From assembly GCA_012861695.1 (NCBI GenBank), contig JAAOOA010000033.1, positions 10,098,325 through 10,162,324 of the forward strand: a stretch of DNA of 64,000 bases. Direction: 5' to 3'. Shown here piece by piece: positions 25,423 through 38,535 of the stretch. Within the stretch, counting starts at the first letter, position 1; the number at the start of each line of letters is the position of its first letter. A program made the position numbers and the translations under genes. The notes under the pieces were generated by a model. It saw only the letters and a list, made by a program, of their open reading frames with translations. It did not search any database and had not been told where the DNA came from. Origin of the DNA: Trematomus loennbergii (Eukaryota > Chordata > Actinopteri > Perciformes > Nototheniidae).

Positions 25423-26069
25423 ATACATACAGTATGTATATGTATCAAGTCACAAGAAGGTCACAAGTCTGAGCTACAGTATCCAATCCTTGACTTTGTG
25501 TTTTTAGTCGCTATCAAGTCAGTTGTCCATTTAGATTTAATGCCATGTAGAATTTAAAACAGTCAAAATAAAGTAGACTAAAATAAATGTCTTGACATGT
25601 TTTCCTGTGATTAAGATTGTTGTTCACAATGTGAATTTAGTTTCAAATGCAAACAACAGCATAGATTCATTTTTGCTTTTCCTGAATAATGGCCCAAAAG
25701 CATTTTCAACCTTCCTACACAACACTGTTGTCTCAGCTTCTTAAAAGTCAATGTGTTTTATTTACTAAAAATGCTCTCTGTAAGTATGTGTCACTAGATA
25801 AGTTTGTCTAACGTGTCTCCTCTCAGTTTGTGTCTGCAGATCATGGATAGTCTTCAATGAATGACAACATGGCAGGTTCCAGGCTCCTTCTAACAATCAG
25901 CAAATGACATCAGAGATTATATGTCCCTATTTTCTACAGTTAATGCGTAAAGTGCTTTTCTATAGCATTTTGTTCAGGAGAATGAGTGCTCAATTGCAAA
26001 TGTAGCAATGCACGTACAACTGTAGGTGTATTTCTTTATGATTCTGTGACTAAACAGATCAGCACCCAC

Positions 26070-26209
26070 CTCCAATGTCAGGCCTTAGCTTGTTGTCATA
26101 TCCGTCTAGTAGGCTGTTTAGGATGTGTGTGACGTCACTCTCGATCACTTTGGGAGTCAGCACCCACGTCTTGTTAGCGCTCTCATCATCTTCCTCTGTC
26201 TGGAAGGAG
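26070..26209 (-). CDS. gabrg2: gabrg2 exon 2: mature N-terminus
   Basis: The 140-nt exon follows an acceptor CTGCAG and ends at the donor GGAG|GTGGGT. It completes the split Ser codon and encodes the start of the mature chain, an acidic stretch (TEEDDES), then [10 protein letters not shown] and a segment ending [14 protein letters not shown]. The NKT is the conserved first N-glycosylation site (mature Asn13 in mammals). The Arg of NKLRPDIG corresponds to mature Arg43, mutated in a human epilepsy allele; it is conserved here. The acidic N-terminus differs most from the human sequence, as expected for this variable region. Confidence 0.96.
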
Positions 26210-26924
26210 CTGCAGGAAGGAGAGAGAAAATAAATCAAGCAATCAATATATAGCCACGTGTCTTATAAAAAAGCAACACTGTGAGAAAAATGTCTGAATT
26301 ATTTATATGATTTATCGTGAAACAGAATAACTCCAAGTTGCAGCAATGTCATCTCAAGACGATTGTTATCATGTATTTGTACCATATCAGGTGAGACTTG
26401 CCTCAGGTCTTTGCATCATATTTGTTCATTTGTTCGTAATCCCCTTGTTCTCAGTTTATCTGCGCCATAGAACAATGTCAAGATGTGCAGAAATGACATA
26501 ATAGAGACCAATCATGGCCTAAAAAGGACATTATGCTCAGTAAAGGGGACATAACATAGATATATAGAGAGCTTATGGCCATTGGGAATTATGCTGTCTC
26601 CTAGGGGATGGGTGGTTAGATAATTTGGAGAATATATATCAAATCAAGTTTATTTTCAATGGAACCTACATCACTACAATTGTGTTGGTAATGCTTAATT
26701 TAGGTAATGTGGTTGCATAGTCAGCAACGTTGTTAGAATCAGTCATGCAAACTCCCATCAGTTTAGACAGCTAATGTTAGCATTAGTGTAGAGTAAATTG
26801 GACATAATGTTAAATGCCCACCTGGACGGCTTGAATATATTCCTCTGTTAAGAATAAAGTTTAATTATGGTCACACTTTTGAGTTGTGTTGGCTTTCTTC
26901 AAAGCAGCCAGCTGGGATTTGTGT

Positions 26925-26955
<31 letters not shown>

Positions 26956-27225
26956 GTTTATTTATATAGCCCAATATCACAAATGTTACATTTGTCTCAG
27001 TGGACTTCACAGTTTGTACAGAATATCAGTATGACAATACGACACCCTCTGTCCTTAGACCCTCACATCGTACAAGGAAAAACTTCCAAAAAATGAAAAA
27101 CCCCACAGTTTAAAGGGGAACATGGGAGAAACCTCAGGGAGAGCATCAGAGGAGGGATCCCTCTCCCAGGACGGACAGACGTGCAATAGATGCCGTGTGT
27201 AAATCGAAGAGATAATACATTTAAT
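26925..27225 (-). repeat. LINE 3' fragment with (TTGA)n tail
   Basis: On the minus strand the fragment ends GGGCTATATAAATAAACA followed by TTGATTGATTGATT repeats (26925-26955 on the plus strand). It includes the GAGGGATCCCTCTCCCAGGA stretch shared by many fish LINE tails. 5'-truncated. Gabrg2 intron 1. Confidence 0.6.
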
Positions 27226-30200
27226 GAAGGCCTATAAATTTACCCAAGCTAGGTTTTACTACTACAATAAGTAAAATGTAACTAAAATGACTTCGGCAAT
27301 GTGGGATTACAGTCTTCCCACTGCTTCGCAAAATGGCCGGCCCTTCATTGCATAAACATGACAGGAAAGTCTAAACAAATGTTAGAAATGCATATACTAC
27401 TGTGAGGCCCATAGTTGAAGAATTGACAGCCTCAGCTCCATTCATTTGAATAACTTCTTTGTTTTGAAAAATTCTAAGATGTCAGTGTTGAGGAACTTGA
27501 CGTCACATTTGTTTTGGTGAATCAAGAGTGTCACTTTTAGAACCCCCCAAGCTTCTGTGAGGCTACAAAAGACAATCCAATTGTGCTAAGTTTACTTGCT
27601 AAGTTCAGAGGTCTCAAACTGAAAAGATAATGATGCTTCAAAAGCCCCTGACCACAAATACCACCCTCACAAAGCAGTGAAAGTTGTTCCAGTTTTATCC
27701 TACAGACAAGTGGGATTTTAGAGAATTATACTTCTGGAATAAAGGTTTTGTCTCTGTTACATAGACATTTTTTTTAAATGTCTTGAGACGAGAATAGACA
27801 TGAAGGTATGGCAAGGCATAAGGGCCAATTAATATGCTGACAACAACATGTCGCCAGGTGTTAATCTTAATATTAATACACCAGCATTCAACCATGCTCT
27901 TTTTAGGGGGCTTTTTTTTGGTTATGTTAACTAATGAAATACAAAATATTTAATGGAATATGGCTGAAACACATGTTTTACAGCTCCTTCAATTTGTGCA
28001 ATATTCCTTGTTTATGCCTTAAATAGAAGCCTACTTCACTTGTTACAAGGAAATGTACCTCAGGTGACCAAAAACGTTGAAAAATAACACAGAAATCAGA
28101 AACAACTTAACAAGACAGAAGGGAGAGACTCAAATTAAGAAGGATTTTGAGAATTTGCCAGTAGCACAAAAGAGCAACAGTGAAACAGTTGGGATCTTTT
28201 GGCTTTAGAGAATTGAGAGGTAAAAATACTTCTGTATAAAATAATAAAGAACTAGTAATGGTGAGAAAAGAAAGACACCGTTTCCATGGTAAAGCAGAAG
28301 GATAGAGGCTGTGATAGCTTTCTCATGTTCTTAGGCTGGGTGCAAGGAATAATGTTTTGACCAGTACTCTTTCTGAGACTGCATTAAGTGCCATTAAGTG
28401 CCATCCATCTCCCCTATAACACTAATGCCCAACACATTAAATCTTAATATCCCTTCTCAGGTGGAACCTTTTAGATAGGCGTTACTGGATGTTATAAACA
28501 TATACATATCCAGGGAGTATATCTCTCTGTCAAAAACAGTCCAGATGTATTTATATAAGGATGGATAGACAAAAAGATAGAGATAGGTGGATATATGGGT
28601 AGATCGATAAACAGGCCATAGAAAGGTGTATGATTTTTATCGTCTGTGTTTTCCTTTTTTAGGCTACTGCATTAACATCATCTATATTCATCTCGCAGTA
28701 TATGGAAATGCTCCAAAGACAAGCGGATCAAAGGGAGAGCCATGTGTTCTCCACTGCAGTCAGATCTGAAGTTCTGCCGACTAATTTGGTACCTGAAGAT
28801 CCACAGAGAGGTATGCCAGTGTGCGTATGTCTGCATGCTGTTATACGTTTGTGAGCTTATTAGTGTTTGTTTTTCATGCATATGTATGTCAGTGGCTGTG
28901 TATATAATGATAGAGAGCACTGGAGTTAAGTGTTGTGCTCACAGATACTTTCATTGAGGACAATCTGATATATTCGCACATACTAACCCTCCACATTCAG
29001 TGCTGTCATCAAAAAACACTCTTACATCCCGTTTAAAACGTGCCCGATCGGAACAGGCCCATTAGTTACCCTCCAGGTATTGCTACTAGCTGCTTTGTCG
29101 AGCAACGATCATACAGACAACTTCACACTCGACACTGCAATTCCTGGGGTCCTCAGCCATACCCAGCAAGTGTGAAGTTGATCTAATGGATGGTTGTTGA
29201 GGGAAAATAGAAAGTAAGACAAACTGTACATTTAGATACAAACATTCATACATACAGAGAGACTCCATTTTTGTTAAATATGCAATATGTCCGTACTACA
29301 AAGCAGTTCTTTCAGTTTTCATGTAAAGCGGTAGGTACCTGCCCCTGTTTCCTCGGTTTTACACATTCATGAGATGGTCTTAGTAGGGCAAAGCCTGCAG
29401 TACAAGCTAAGAAACGGCTATGTGCTTTCCATTAGCATCCACATCAAGTTCCCTGAGCTATGATTAGTGCATGTTTCAAATGAAGGAACCGAATCTAATG
29501 AATGCTCATACTTATTAACAGCAAACACAATATTTGCCTTGCATCCATGGCAACAACACAACAAACCAATCTTGCACATCACATTGCTTCAATAACCCTC
29601 CTATCACAAGCTCTACTGTTAATTAAACAAAATGCCTTGGCTACTTGTTACTAGTTAATAAACTGTAGTCATTCAAAGTGGATTCAAATTGTGTTTCTGC
29701 TTATTTACTCAAGCTGTCAATATAAAAAAAACATCTGCAGGTATGGTACTCACATCACCTGGACCCTCAGCCTGATTGCTTAACTGACCCCTGCCAATGA
29801 GAACCAGTTTAGGCTTCACTCAATCCAATCTAAACCAGATCCTATAGACAAGATGACATTGGCTTGCGATGTTGACTTGTATCTGCCAGTGATGAAGTAC
29901 AATAAAGTAAACTAGGTCGATGTTGTGTATCACGATTAAAGGGCCAATCAGAAATACCTTCTTGGACTATTTAAAAGTGAGGTTTCACTTAACGATGATG
30001 TAAACAAACCCTGAGCGGCAGCATCATGAAAATATGAATTTGTAGTAAAGATGCTGTCTAACATTGGTGGAATGAAGAGGCTTGTAAATGATTAGGGGAT
30101 TGGCAGCAGGGTTCAATTGTTGGTGGGGTAAGCTTTCTATTTGCATGTCAATTGTGTTGCTTCGAGCATCTTGTAAACTGGAATATTACAGTGTGTCTAA

Positions 30201-33200
30201 ATCGAATGCAACGTTTAGTAGTAAAGTCTTCCATGCATGCTTCTGTGGACTAGTTTTAAAAGTATCCTCTCTCTACTGTAGTATCCTCATTCACCTGCTG
30301 TGTACCTGCGGCCTTAAAATAGAAATGGACAAACCCTTTTGGACTTCGGGTAGTACAACTATATTTATCAACAGGATTCCTTAGAATAAAGACAGAACTA
30401 GTAAAAGCCAAAGTGAAAATACTTCAGAAAGGCCACCTGGAAATAACAAGGCATGTTATGGACTAATATCCATGACCCTACTTCAGGGCTCTTGTTGTAC
30501 TGACTGGGTTGGGTGATTGGGGTTAATCACAAGTGTTTTTAATTCATAAAATTCTATCCCGGAAATATAAAATCACTCTGACCTTAAGACCTCTTGGGAG
30601 TGAATATGACAGACTGTCTAAAATGGTTAACTAGAGACAGCTATGAGCTTGGACTGTCATCTCCTACTGTTCTGTCAAAATGTCTTAAATCCACATAGGA
30701 ACAAATACGATTGACATCTGTGGGCTATCAACAACTTTTGTAGGAATTCTGAGACATAAATACATATGGTAGTCATTATAGACATACATGACAGATTGAC
30801 AGTTTCATCCCATGCCTTTCTGAGTAATGACAAGAGGCAGATAATGAGGGAGGTTTTGGCTGAATCCATGAATACACTATAAGTTTCCCATTTAAATGGA
30901 TGGAGCTGCACTTACTTATGAAGTGTACCTGTATTAGGTACAACTGGAATGCAAAAGTGGCTTGCTCGACTTTTCTATACATTTGGTATACCATCTGTGC
31001 TCTTCTGAAATGTGTCTGACATCAGCCACACTCCTCCTAGCTCAAAATAATATTGTTGTTATTGTTATAATTGTACGTAACAATTCAATCTCATTATCTT
31101 GCTAGCACGGCAATATTAGCTAGAAATCAACAGTGCACATCTTGAAGTCATTTTGTCATTTGTAAGTCATTTTGTCATTTGTAACAGCTGAAGGCTTACG
31201 TTTCTTTATTGTTAATTGTCTCAAATACACATAATGCAAACAACAGGAAACGATATGGGTGAGTGTGTTGTAAGGTATCTGTTTGGTTTTTGTTGTTAAG
31301 CAAGATGACCTTTGGTTAGGTTGCTGTTGGAGGTTTTTCTAAACCACAACTACATTAGATATTGTATTGCTTTTGTCACCTTTTGTAATTTTGTATTGCT
31401 GGCATTGATACATGGCATTATCTGTATTTTCAACATTGACATTTCAAGTGATAAGGGATATACAGTAGTTAACTTCACAACACTAAATCAGCAAATAAGA
31501 TCATTATTATGGTGTGACATTGTAAAACCCTGAAATGTAGAGTTTGTACTACTATCTATTGAGAAAATACATTGTTGACATCTAGTAATAGCCTGCTAAC
31601 CCTTCTAAAAGCATGTTGTGTATTTCCTTTCTTTGTCAGATTATGGCAGGCATTACATTTCATTAGCTCTTATAATCAAACAATTATTTCCACTAACAAC
31701 ATTCCTGAAATCTGACATGTTCTATTGTCCCATACGTATGTGTATGTCCATTAAACCAAAATCAGTCTTAATCCATGACCCATTTCAATTAGTATATGTT
31801 CTGGTGTGGTTATGGTTAGGTAACTAAACACAGATTTCATTGTTCGATTCACAACATGTTATTATATTCTAATATTCGCTTCCCTCTCAAAATGCTCAAG
31901 GGGAGTTTGCAGAAGAGTAAACACTACTTAGCAAAATAAAATAAAACACCAGCATTCTTCCTCACTCTGACATCACTTCCTCCTGTCATGGCCATATCCT
32001 AGTGGATCCTGGGCCTACATATGAAGTCTAATTATAAGACGATGGATCATAATCCCAAAACATTAGTATGTTATCTGTAAATGTATTATACTATTCTACT
32101 TGAGGCTGTACAGGGAGGCTACTGTATGGTGGTGCGATCAGACATCACTACACATAGTAACTGTCAATGAGTCACAAAGTAGCATAGATTACTGAAACAT
32201 GCCAGAGGCCTTGAGAGATGTCTTATGTAACAAGTCATGAATCACAAATGACGTCCAATGCAATCTTCCCAAGCAATAGATGTCTAATTAGCTAATTATT
32301 AAACAGGACTTGCATGAAAATTCGAAAAGACAAAATATCTTGCTGACATTGGGGCATAGCAAGTTATTAGCAACACATAATGAATGAGTGTTTACATAAA
32401 CAGCTGTGAATTGGCCTTGTCATGTTTATCTAAGGAGCACCCGAATGTTAAATCTTAGTTCATTAGGTTTGAAACACCCATGCACAATGCATTCAATCAT
32501 AACTTGTCTATACATCTCAATTGTGGTTCTAAATGAATGGGGAAAGGTGTAGTGTTTACTCATGCATAATGTGAACATTACTTGTGCATACAATTAGAAA
32601 AATACACAGGCCTGGCAATGGAGGCTGGGCAGGGAGCCCTGAGGTTGCGATCAGTATGACGGTGATTGAACGTAGTCTGATTTATTTGCCTCCATTTTTC
32701 ACCCTCAAGCAGCACAAGACGAGAGCGAAGCGAGGAGCCTTGCCACCCCCCCTTGGCTTCTCTCTCCTTAGTAAACGGGAATAATGTCTTGACAGGGACA
32801 ACCGAACAGCTTCTCTCAATAAACCCGAGTATGCACCTCAGTAAAGCTGAAATGGCAGTCCTTTGCTTGTGTGTGTCTGTGTGCAAGACAAGGATGAGTC
32901 CATATGTGTTCTCCTTGTCCTTATTGTGCCTTTACACTTGCATTTTCTGTGTGATTGTCTGCCATTTTGAAATGCTTTTTTATTTCAAATACGTGGGATG
33001 AAATGTACCCTCAGTCATACTCAAGTTGTCTTTATAACAAGTGATTTTTAGTAAATAGCTGTTCGAGTTCGGCCACATCCGACACCTGCGTTTAATAATG
33101 AGGCTTTAGTGTCTTAGAATAGACGTGATCCTTAAAGACAGCTTAGCAGAGACTATATGCAGCCTTAGCTTCAAGCACATTAGCCTGTCACTATGCTATT

Positions 33201-33636
33201 TCTAACGCTGGACAGATTGTGTGAGATACTGGTCTGCTCATAGATTCGCTTATCTGCAAAATGCCCGGTATTCAATTATTTTATTTCCACATCCGAGTAA
33301 TAAAGGCAGCTTGTATCCGTTGTTCGCCTTTATGTTATGTGAACAAAATAACCCACGACGTCTCCAAGTAACGCGATGCATGTGTCGCTGTGGAAATCTA
33401 AAAGATCACACGTCCATGTCGAACCACAATTAAACGTGCAGTATTTACACTACAGTATTCCTTGATTTGTTCAATTAAGACTAGATCGTCCAGGATCCCT
33501 CTGAAAAGCAGGGCTGTGTTGGCATTGTATGGGAAGAACCGCAAAACGATGTGTTTTAAAATAAGACACACGCTACCCATCAAAGCCGACAAAGAATCAT
33601 GATTTGGAGAGGAAATATCACTCATTAATAGCTTAC
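27226..33636. other. Gabrg2 intron 1, no exon recognised
   Basis: Mostly AT-rich non-coding DNA. A more GC-rich patch at 32610-32830 stands out but has no exon-like structure. Confidence 0.65.
31148..31185. repeat. Short tandem duplication
   Basis: The unit GTCATTTTGTCATTTGTAA is present twice in tandem. Gabrg2 intron 1. Confidence 0.85.
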
Positions 33637-33752
33637 CTTGTCGGGAGATTAACGACAATAAACACCCAGAGAAACAGCTTCAAGGGGAGGGAAGGCTTCG
33701 CCATTGCTGTCGAGCATTTGGAGGCTAAATTTGGTGAAGCCATCGTCACCAT
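33637..33752 (-). CDS. gabrg2: gabrg2 exon 1: start codon and signal peptide
   Basis: The reading frame gives MVTMASPNLASK, then a hydrophobic core (LPLKLFLWVFIVVNLPT) typical of a cleaved secretory signal peptide. The frame runs to a consensus donor (ACAAG|GTAAGC), leaving two bases (AG) of a split Ser codon. Two in-frame ATGs compete: 33752, which is 5'-most after an in-frame TAG at 33791-33789 and has A at -3 and G at +4, and 33743, also with A at -3 and G at +4. The second aligns better with the human N-terminus. A third Met at residue 14 of the shorter form would still leave the signal core. I report the longer form; the change adds only three residues to a peptide that is removed. Confidence 0.9.
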
Positions 33753-34060
33753 CTTCGTTTCCTCTTTATTGCAGATGGACGTGTCCGTCTATTTACTGTC
33801 TTTCCTCTCTACGATACATTACGCACGTTAGCAGTAGCGGGTCTGCAAATCTAGACCCGAGGCGGACGTACGGTGAAGTGAAATCAGCCAAAACAAAATC
33901 GATGCGAGTCTTGATTTCGCGTCGCTCGGTTTCTTTTTGCGTGTCTGTTTGCCGAATCGTCAGCCAGGCAGGGCCCTAAAAAATTGCCACAGACGGCAAA
34001 GCCCCCCCCCCGTAATATGCTTCTCTAAAATCAGCTGCTGAAAAAAGCAGTGGAGCCACA
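33753..34060 (-). promoter_or_regulatory. gabrg2: Probable gabrg2 5' UTR / CpG-rich promoter
   Basis: Roughly 20 CpG dinucleotides fall in 33720-33960, far above the surrounding DNA, in the segment directly upstream of the start codon on the minus strand. No TATA box is visible. A run of ten C on the plus strand (ten G in the sense direction) lies at 34002-34011. The transcription start cannot be placed from sequence alone. CpG-rich, TATA-less promoters are usual for vertebrate GABA-A receptor genes. Confidence 0.55.
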
Positions 34061-34576
34061 GTCTGGATGCAGATTAACAGTGGGGTCAGAGAGGAGCTGA
34101 TGCACGTTGCTGCAGCACGGAACAACACATGCGTGGTTTCACCGAGCGGAAGCAGGGCTACACTGAATGGGGAAATAACCTTAGCTTGCTGCTACAGAAA
34201 AAAATGTGGTTTTATTTCTCACCACCGGCACACTTTTGGTATTTTCCTTGTGATGAAATGTTATATAATCTTTTTTAATGACAAAATCATATTTTGCAGT
34301 TATGATGTAATTACTGGCTGCTGGTGTAGCTGCTGCCCAATAATGTGAAGCAGCAGTTAACACAATTTAATGTGGGGGCTTACAAAATGAGATCTAAGGT
34401 GACATCCTGTGGTCCCTAACAGACTAATGAAGAGCAAGTATTCCCTTTTATGCAGTGTCAGTGACCACAATGAGGTTACATAGAAGACTGATAGTTGTAA
34501 TCATGTTTCACTTGCACTTTTCCTACATACAATGCAGACAAAGATACTCTTGTATAAAGTAATTATACAAATAGTT

Positions 34577-34779
<203 letters not shown>

Positions 34780-35380
34780 CATACAGATCTATTTAGAATC
34801 CTAAACGAGCCACCGGCCTGAGTGGAATGCAGTCACGCTTTGAGCACCTTGGACAGCTCTATTAGTTTCATCTGCAAAACAAACCACCAATCAGCACCAA
34901 GGACAGCTACTGTCAGTTTGTTGCTGCTTGAACACTGGCTCTCACGGCCCAGTTGATTTGACAATATAAAAACAAAATACTGTCAACTCCAAAAAGGCAA
35001 CTTATTCATTGTTTTTTTCTGCTTATTTAGTACATAAATTGATTGTTTGTCTGAATAGGGTGGAAGCAGCCTGTGCCAGATGATATATGTACATTCTCTT
35101 CTGTAATATATCTGCTTTGTCTTTGACATATTTTGAAACTGATCCAGAAAAGGCATCCCGAGGTTTACAATTGTCCTTTGTAAGGTGCTCTAGTACCCAT
35201 TTCAATTTCCTTATGTAAGTATGCTAATGCTTCTCCTTTGGAGGGGTGTAACTTCTTACCAAGGACTCCTTGAGGTGGTGTTTGTGAAAAAAAGTGTTCA
35301 TAATCTAAAATAGAAAATTGTAGCCTATCACAGACTCTCTCATACATTACTTTGATAATGCTGTTACACTGCAATATATC

Positions 35381-35418
35381 TCCTTCTCTCTCTCTCTCTC
35401 TCTCTTCTCTCTCTTCTC

Positions 35419-35449
<31 letters not shown>

Positions 35450-35463
35450 TCTCTCTCTCTCTC
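35381..35463. repeat. TC-rich microsatellite
   Basis: An 83-bp pyrimidine tract made of CT units with occasional CTTCT interruptions; a purine/pyrimidine mirror type. Confidence 0.95.
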
Positions 35464-36580
35464 ATATTGTGCTAGTAGTACGTGTTTTTAAATGCAAACA
35501 ATAAAACATTAAGCAACAGTATCAACAATATTTTGTGATGTAGATGTCACCAAAATTAAGCTAAACATAGACAATAACAGGCATATTAAGGGGTGTTTGT
35601 TAGGACTGTGTGTGATGTGAATGCCTAGAGCAAAGCAGCTCACGTGTCCTCAGCAGCTTTGTTCGGTCTAATGTTTTGAGTGACCCAAGGACACTGCTTC
35701 CACATTTCCATTGTCAAGTGTGCAGACTCGAGGCTGAAGATAGATCAGTGTTATTTCTGTTCTTCTTTCTCTGTCTTTTGTTTTTTGGTATTTTGTCCAT
35801 ATCCAATAACATGTTGTTGTCAAACACAGAAAAATACAATTAATTGAACTGATTTCAAATGAAATGCTACCAGTGTGAAAGTGGAAGGTAAAGTTAGCGG
35901 CAAAAAAAGTGACAGGTGCAGTGGAAACAAGCAGGTGCTTTCAGAGTCGTCGTCTTGTCATGGTGCATTAGCCCAAATTCCCTTCTGAACAGTCTTTCTA
36001 CAAGCATACAGACAGTGAACATGCTACATCATCACTGTTTTAGTCCCATGAGGTGACAGCCAAAGTGAACTGCACTGTTCTTTTCACATAATCTGCGTAC
36101 TTAGAAACTCATTTACTCAGAATGACAACCAGACGTGGTCGGTTTCCTTTTTTTTTAAAACACAAGATATTAAAATTCAACTGTGGCAATCAAAGTTGAT
36201 TGTAGCTGTTTCCTCCTAAGTGTGACATGCATGGAAGATGAGCTGTGTCTGATTTGAGAACACCGTCATGTGTTTATTTGTGGCAAGTGAGGCTCAGTGT
36301 AGGTTAATCATCTTGAGGAAATTGACAGATGCTTCATCAGACAGGATGCACAAACCAACAACCACTCACCACTCACCACAAACCAACAACCATTCACCAA
36401 TATAGTAAACAATTACAAGATGAAGTCTAGTCATTTTTTATTAATATTCTTATAACCATTCACTTTCCCTGGCCATACCTCCCAATAATAAGAAAATGTG
36501 GATAAGGGTTTCAAAAGCCAAAAACGCAATGCAGTTTTTTGCAGCAAAAAAGGCCATAATAGTTACAAAACACATTGCAT

Positions 36581-37077
36581 TTAAAGGGGACCTATCATGC
36601 AAAATGCACTTTTGTACGTCTTTTGTACATGAATATGTGTCCCCGGTGTTCCAGGGAACTCACCAAGTGTCAGAAAACACAACCCTCTCTATTTTCCTCC
36701 ATACCCAAATCTCTAAAAAAGGGGCTGCAACGGATCTGATAAAAACTGATCCAGATTTGAACACTGTCCTGACGCCAGGACAGTGGCGCTACGGCTATTG
36801 GGCCAACTCCACCAATCAGGAGGAGACAGCCACGGCCATTGCCGTTCGAAAGCGCTGGAGACGCTGTAGTACATATGCCAGGCCTGTAGGTGGTGCTGTT
36901 CTCACAGAATCAGCCCTTGCTAAAACAGATCTAAAAAATGTCAAATTGAGCAAAATGAGGCATGGCTAAAATGCATGATCTGTTTGGTATTTTGAAAAAA
37001 AAAAAGTATAAATATGCCTTATATAGGTATGGTCCTACACTATATTATTCAAATATAGCATGATAGGTCCACTTTAA
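36581..37077 (+). mobile_element. TTAA-type MITE (GGGGACCTATCATGC family), 497 bp
   Basis: Begins TTAAAGGGGACCTATCATGC and ends GCATGATAGGTCCACTTTAA, so inverted repeats of about 20 bp are bounded by TTAA. The internal half is shared, inverted, with 46694-47028. Open frames inside are not genes. Confidence 0.8.
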
Positions 37078-37279
37078 CTGTTATTTGTTTTGTTTTTTAT
37101 GCAGGTAAAACACTACGTGTACTAGTACTATTAGTTAGAAATAGCAGATAATAGTAACCTCCATTGCTCATACAGTATTTTAAATGTTGTATTTCTACAT
37201 ATCTACAGTTTGGGAAAATTCAAAGGAAAGATAGGCCATCCATATCATGAATTATAAATTAAACTGGTCATAACACAGG

Positions 37280-37310
<31 letters not shown>

Positions 37311-37753
37311 TCACTCACTCACTCACTCACTCACACACTCACACACACACTCACTCACACACTCACTCACTCACTCACTCACTCACTCACACACTCACTC
37401 ACACACTCACTCACACACTCACACACACATCACTCACTCACTCACTCACACACACACACACACACACTCACTCACTCACTCACTCACACACACACACACA
37501 CACACACACTCACTCACTCACACATCACACACTCACTCACTCACTCACTCACTCACACACTCACTCACTCACACACTCACTCACTCATCACTCACTCACA
37601 CACTCACACACACACACCACACACTCACACACACACTCACACACACACACTCACACACTCACTCACTCACTCACTCACTCACACACACACACACACACAC
37701 ATCACTCACACACTCACTCACACACTCACTCACTCACTCACTCACTCACTCAC

Positions 37754-37785
<32 letters not shown>

Positions 37786-37949
37786 TCACACACTCACACA
37801 CACACTCACTCACTCACACACTCACTCACTCACTCACTCACTCACACACACATCACTCAACACCACACACACACTCACTCACTCACTCACTCACACACAC
37901 ACACACACACTCACACACACACTCACTCACACACTCACTCACTCACTCA

Positions 37950-37992
<43 letters not shown>

Positions 37993-38154
37993 TCACTCAC
38001 TCACTCACTCACTCACTCACACTCACTCACACACACACTCACTCACTCACTCACTCACTCACACACACTCACTCACTCACTCACTCACTCACTCACTCAC
38101 TCACTCACTCACTCACTCACTCACTCACACACTCACTCACACACTCACACATAT
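37280..38154. repeat. Compound AC / ACTC tandem array, 0.87 kb
   Basis: The region consists almost only of ACAC blocks alternating with ACTC blocks, with a few CATCAC interruptions. A minisatellite-like array built from two simple units. Confidence 0.97.
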
Positions 38155-38468
38155 ACCGTTCAGTCCTGAGGACCACGTATCTCTCCCTGCCCTGCGGCCA
38201 TGTCACCGCCGCTGTCAGAGACTCTAGCCATGCAGGTCATGACCCAAACACCAGCGTCATGGATACTGGTTAGCAGTAGGAGGTATTGATCTAACCAAGA
38301 CGAAAGAAGTAATTTAGAGAAATGCAACACAGGAGACTAAATCGCAACAGTTAATTAACCCATGTCGATGTATTATGTTAGTGGGAGACACTCACTGTTG
38401 GGTAATAATTAGATCTGTCTAGTTTTAATCTAAATGCCTTATACCAAACGTTTATTCTGGTTATACAA

Positions 38469-38471
38469 GGC

Positions 38472-38524
<53 letters not shown>

Positions 38525-38535
38525 ACTCACACACC
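38469..38535. repeat. (CA)n microsatellite
   Basis: About 50 bp of CA followed by CACACTCACACACTCAC, the same unit mix as the larger array 0.3 kb away. Confidence 0.95.

Larger units (their letters stand above)
1..33752 (-). other. gabrg2: gabrg2 gene, 5' part (exons 1-6 and introns), continues beyond base 1
   Basis: This is the GABA-A receptor gamma-2 subunit, a member of the Cys-loop pentameric ligand-gated chloride channels. The gamma subunit is needed for synaptic clustering and for the benzodiazepine site at the alpha/gamma interface. Six exons of 116 (107 from the second start), 140, 68, 221, 83 and 138 nt join in frame. The internal sizes 68, 221, 83 and 138 match those I recall for mammalian GABRG2. 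The encoded segments align with human gamma-2 along their whole length, and the N-terminal MASPN resembles human MSSPN, which favours gamma-2 over gamma-1 or gamma-3. Introns 1 to 5 are about 7.4, 8.7, 2.8, 1.5 and 1.7 kb. Intron 6 is over 10.8 kb and open at the window edge. No exon for TM1-TM4 was found between 1 and 10864. Confidence 0.95.

Noticed and set aside
36496..36969. 157-codon plus-strand ORF
   Set aside because: It lies mostly within a TTAA MITE. A similar peptide frame at 47005-46727 exists only because that repeat is another copy.
37280..38154. Repeat array considered as CRISPR-like
   Set aside because: Units of 2 and 4 bases without spacers; it is a simple-sequence array in a vertebrate genome.
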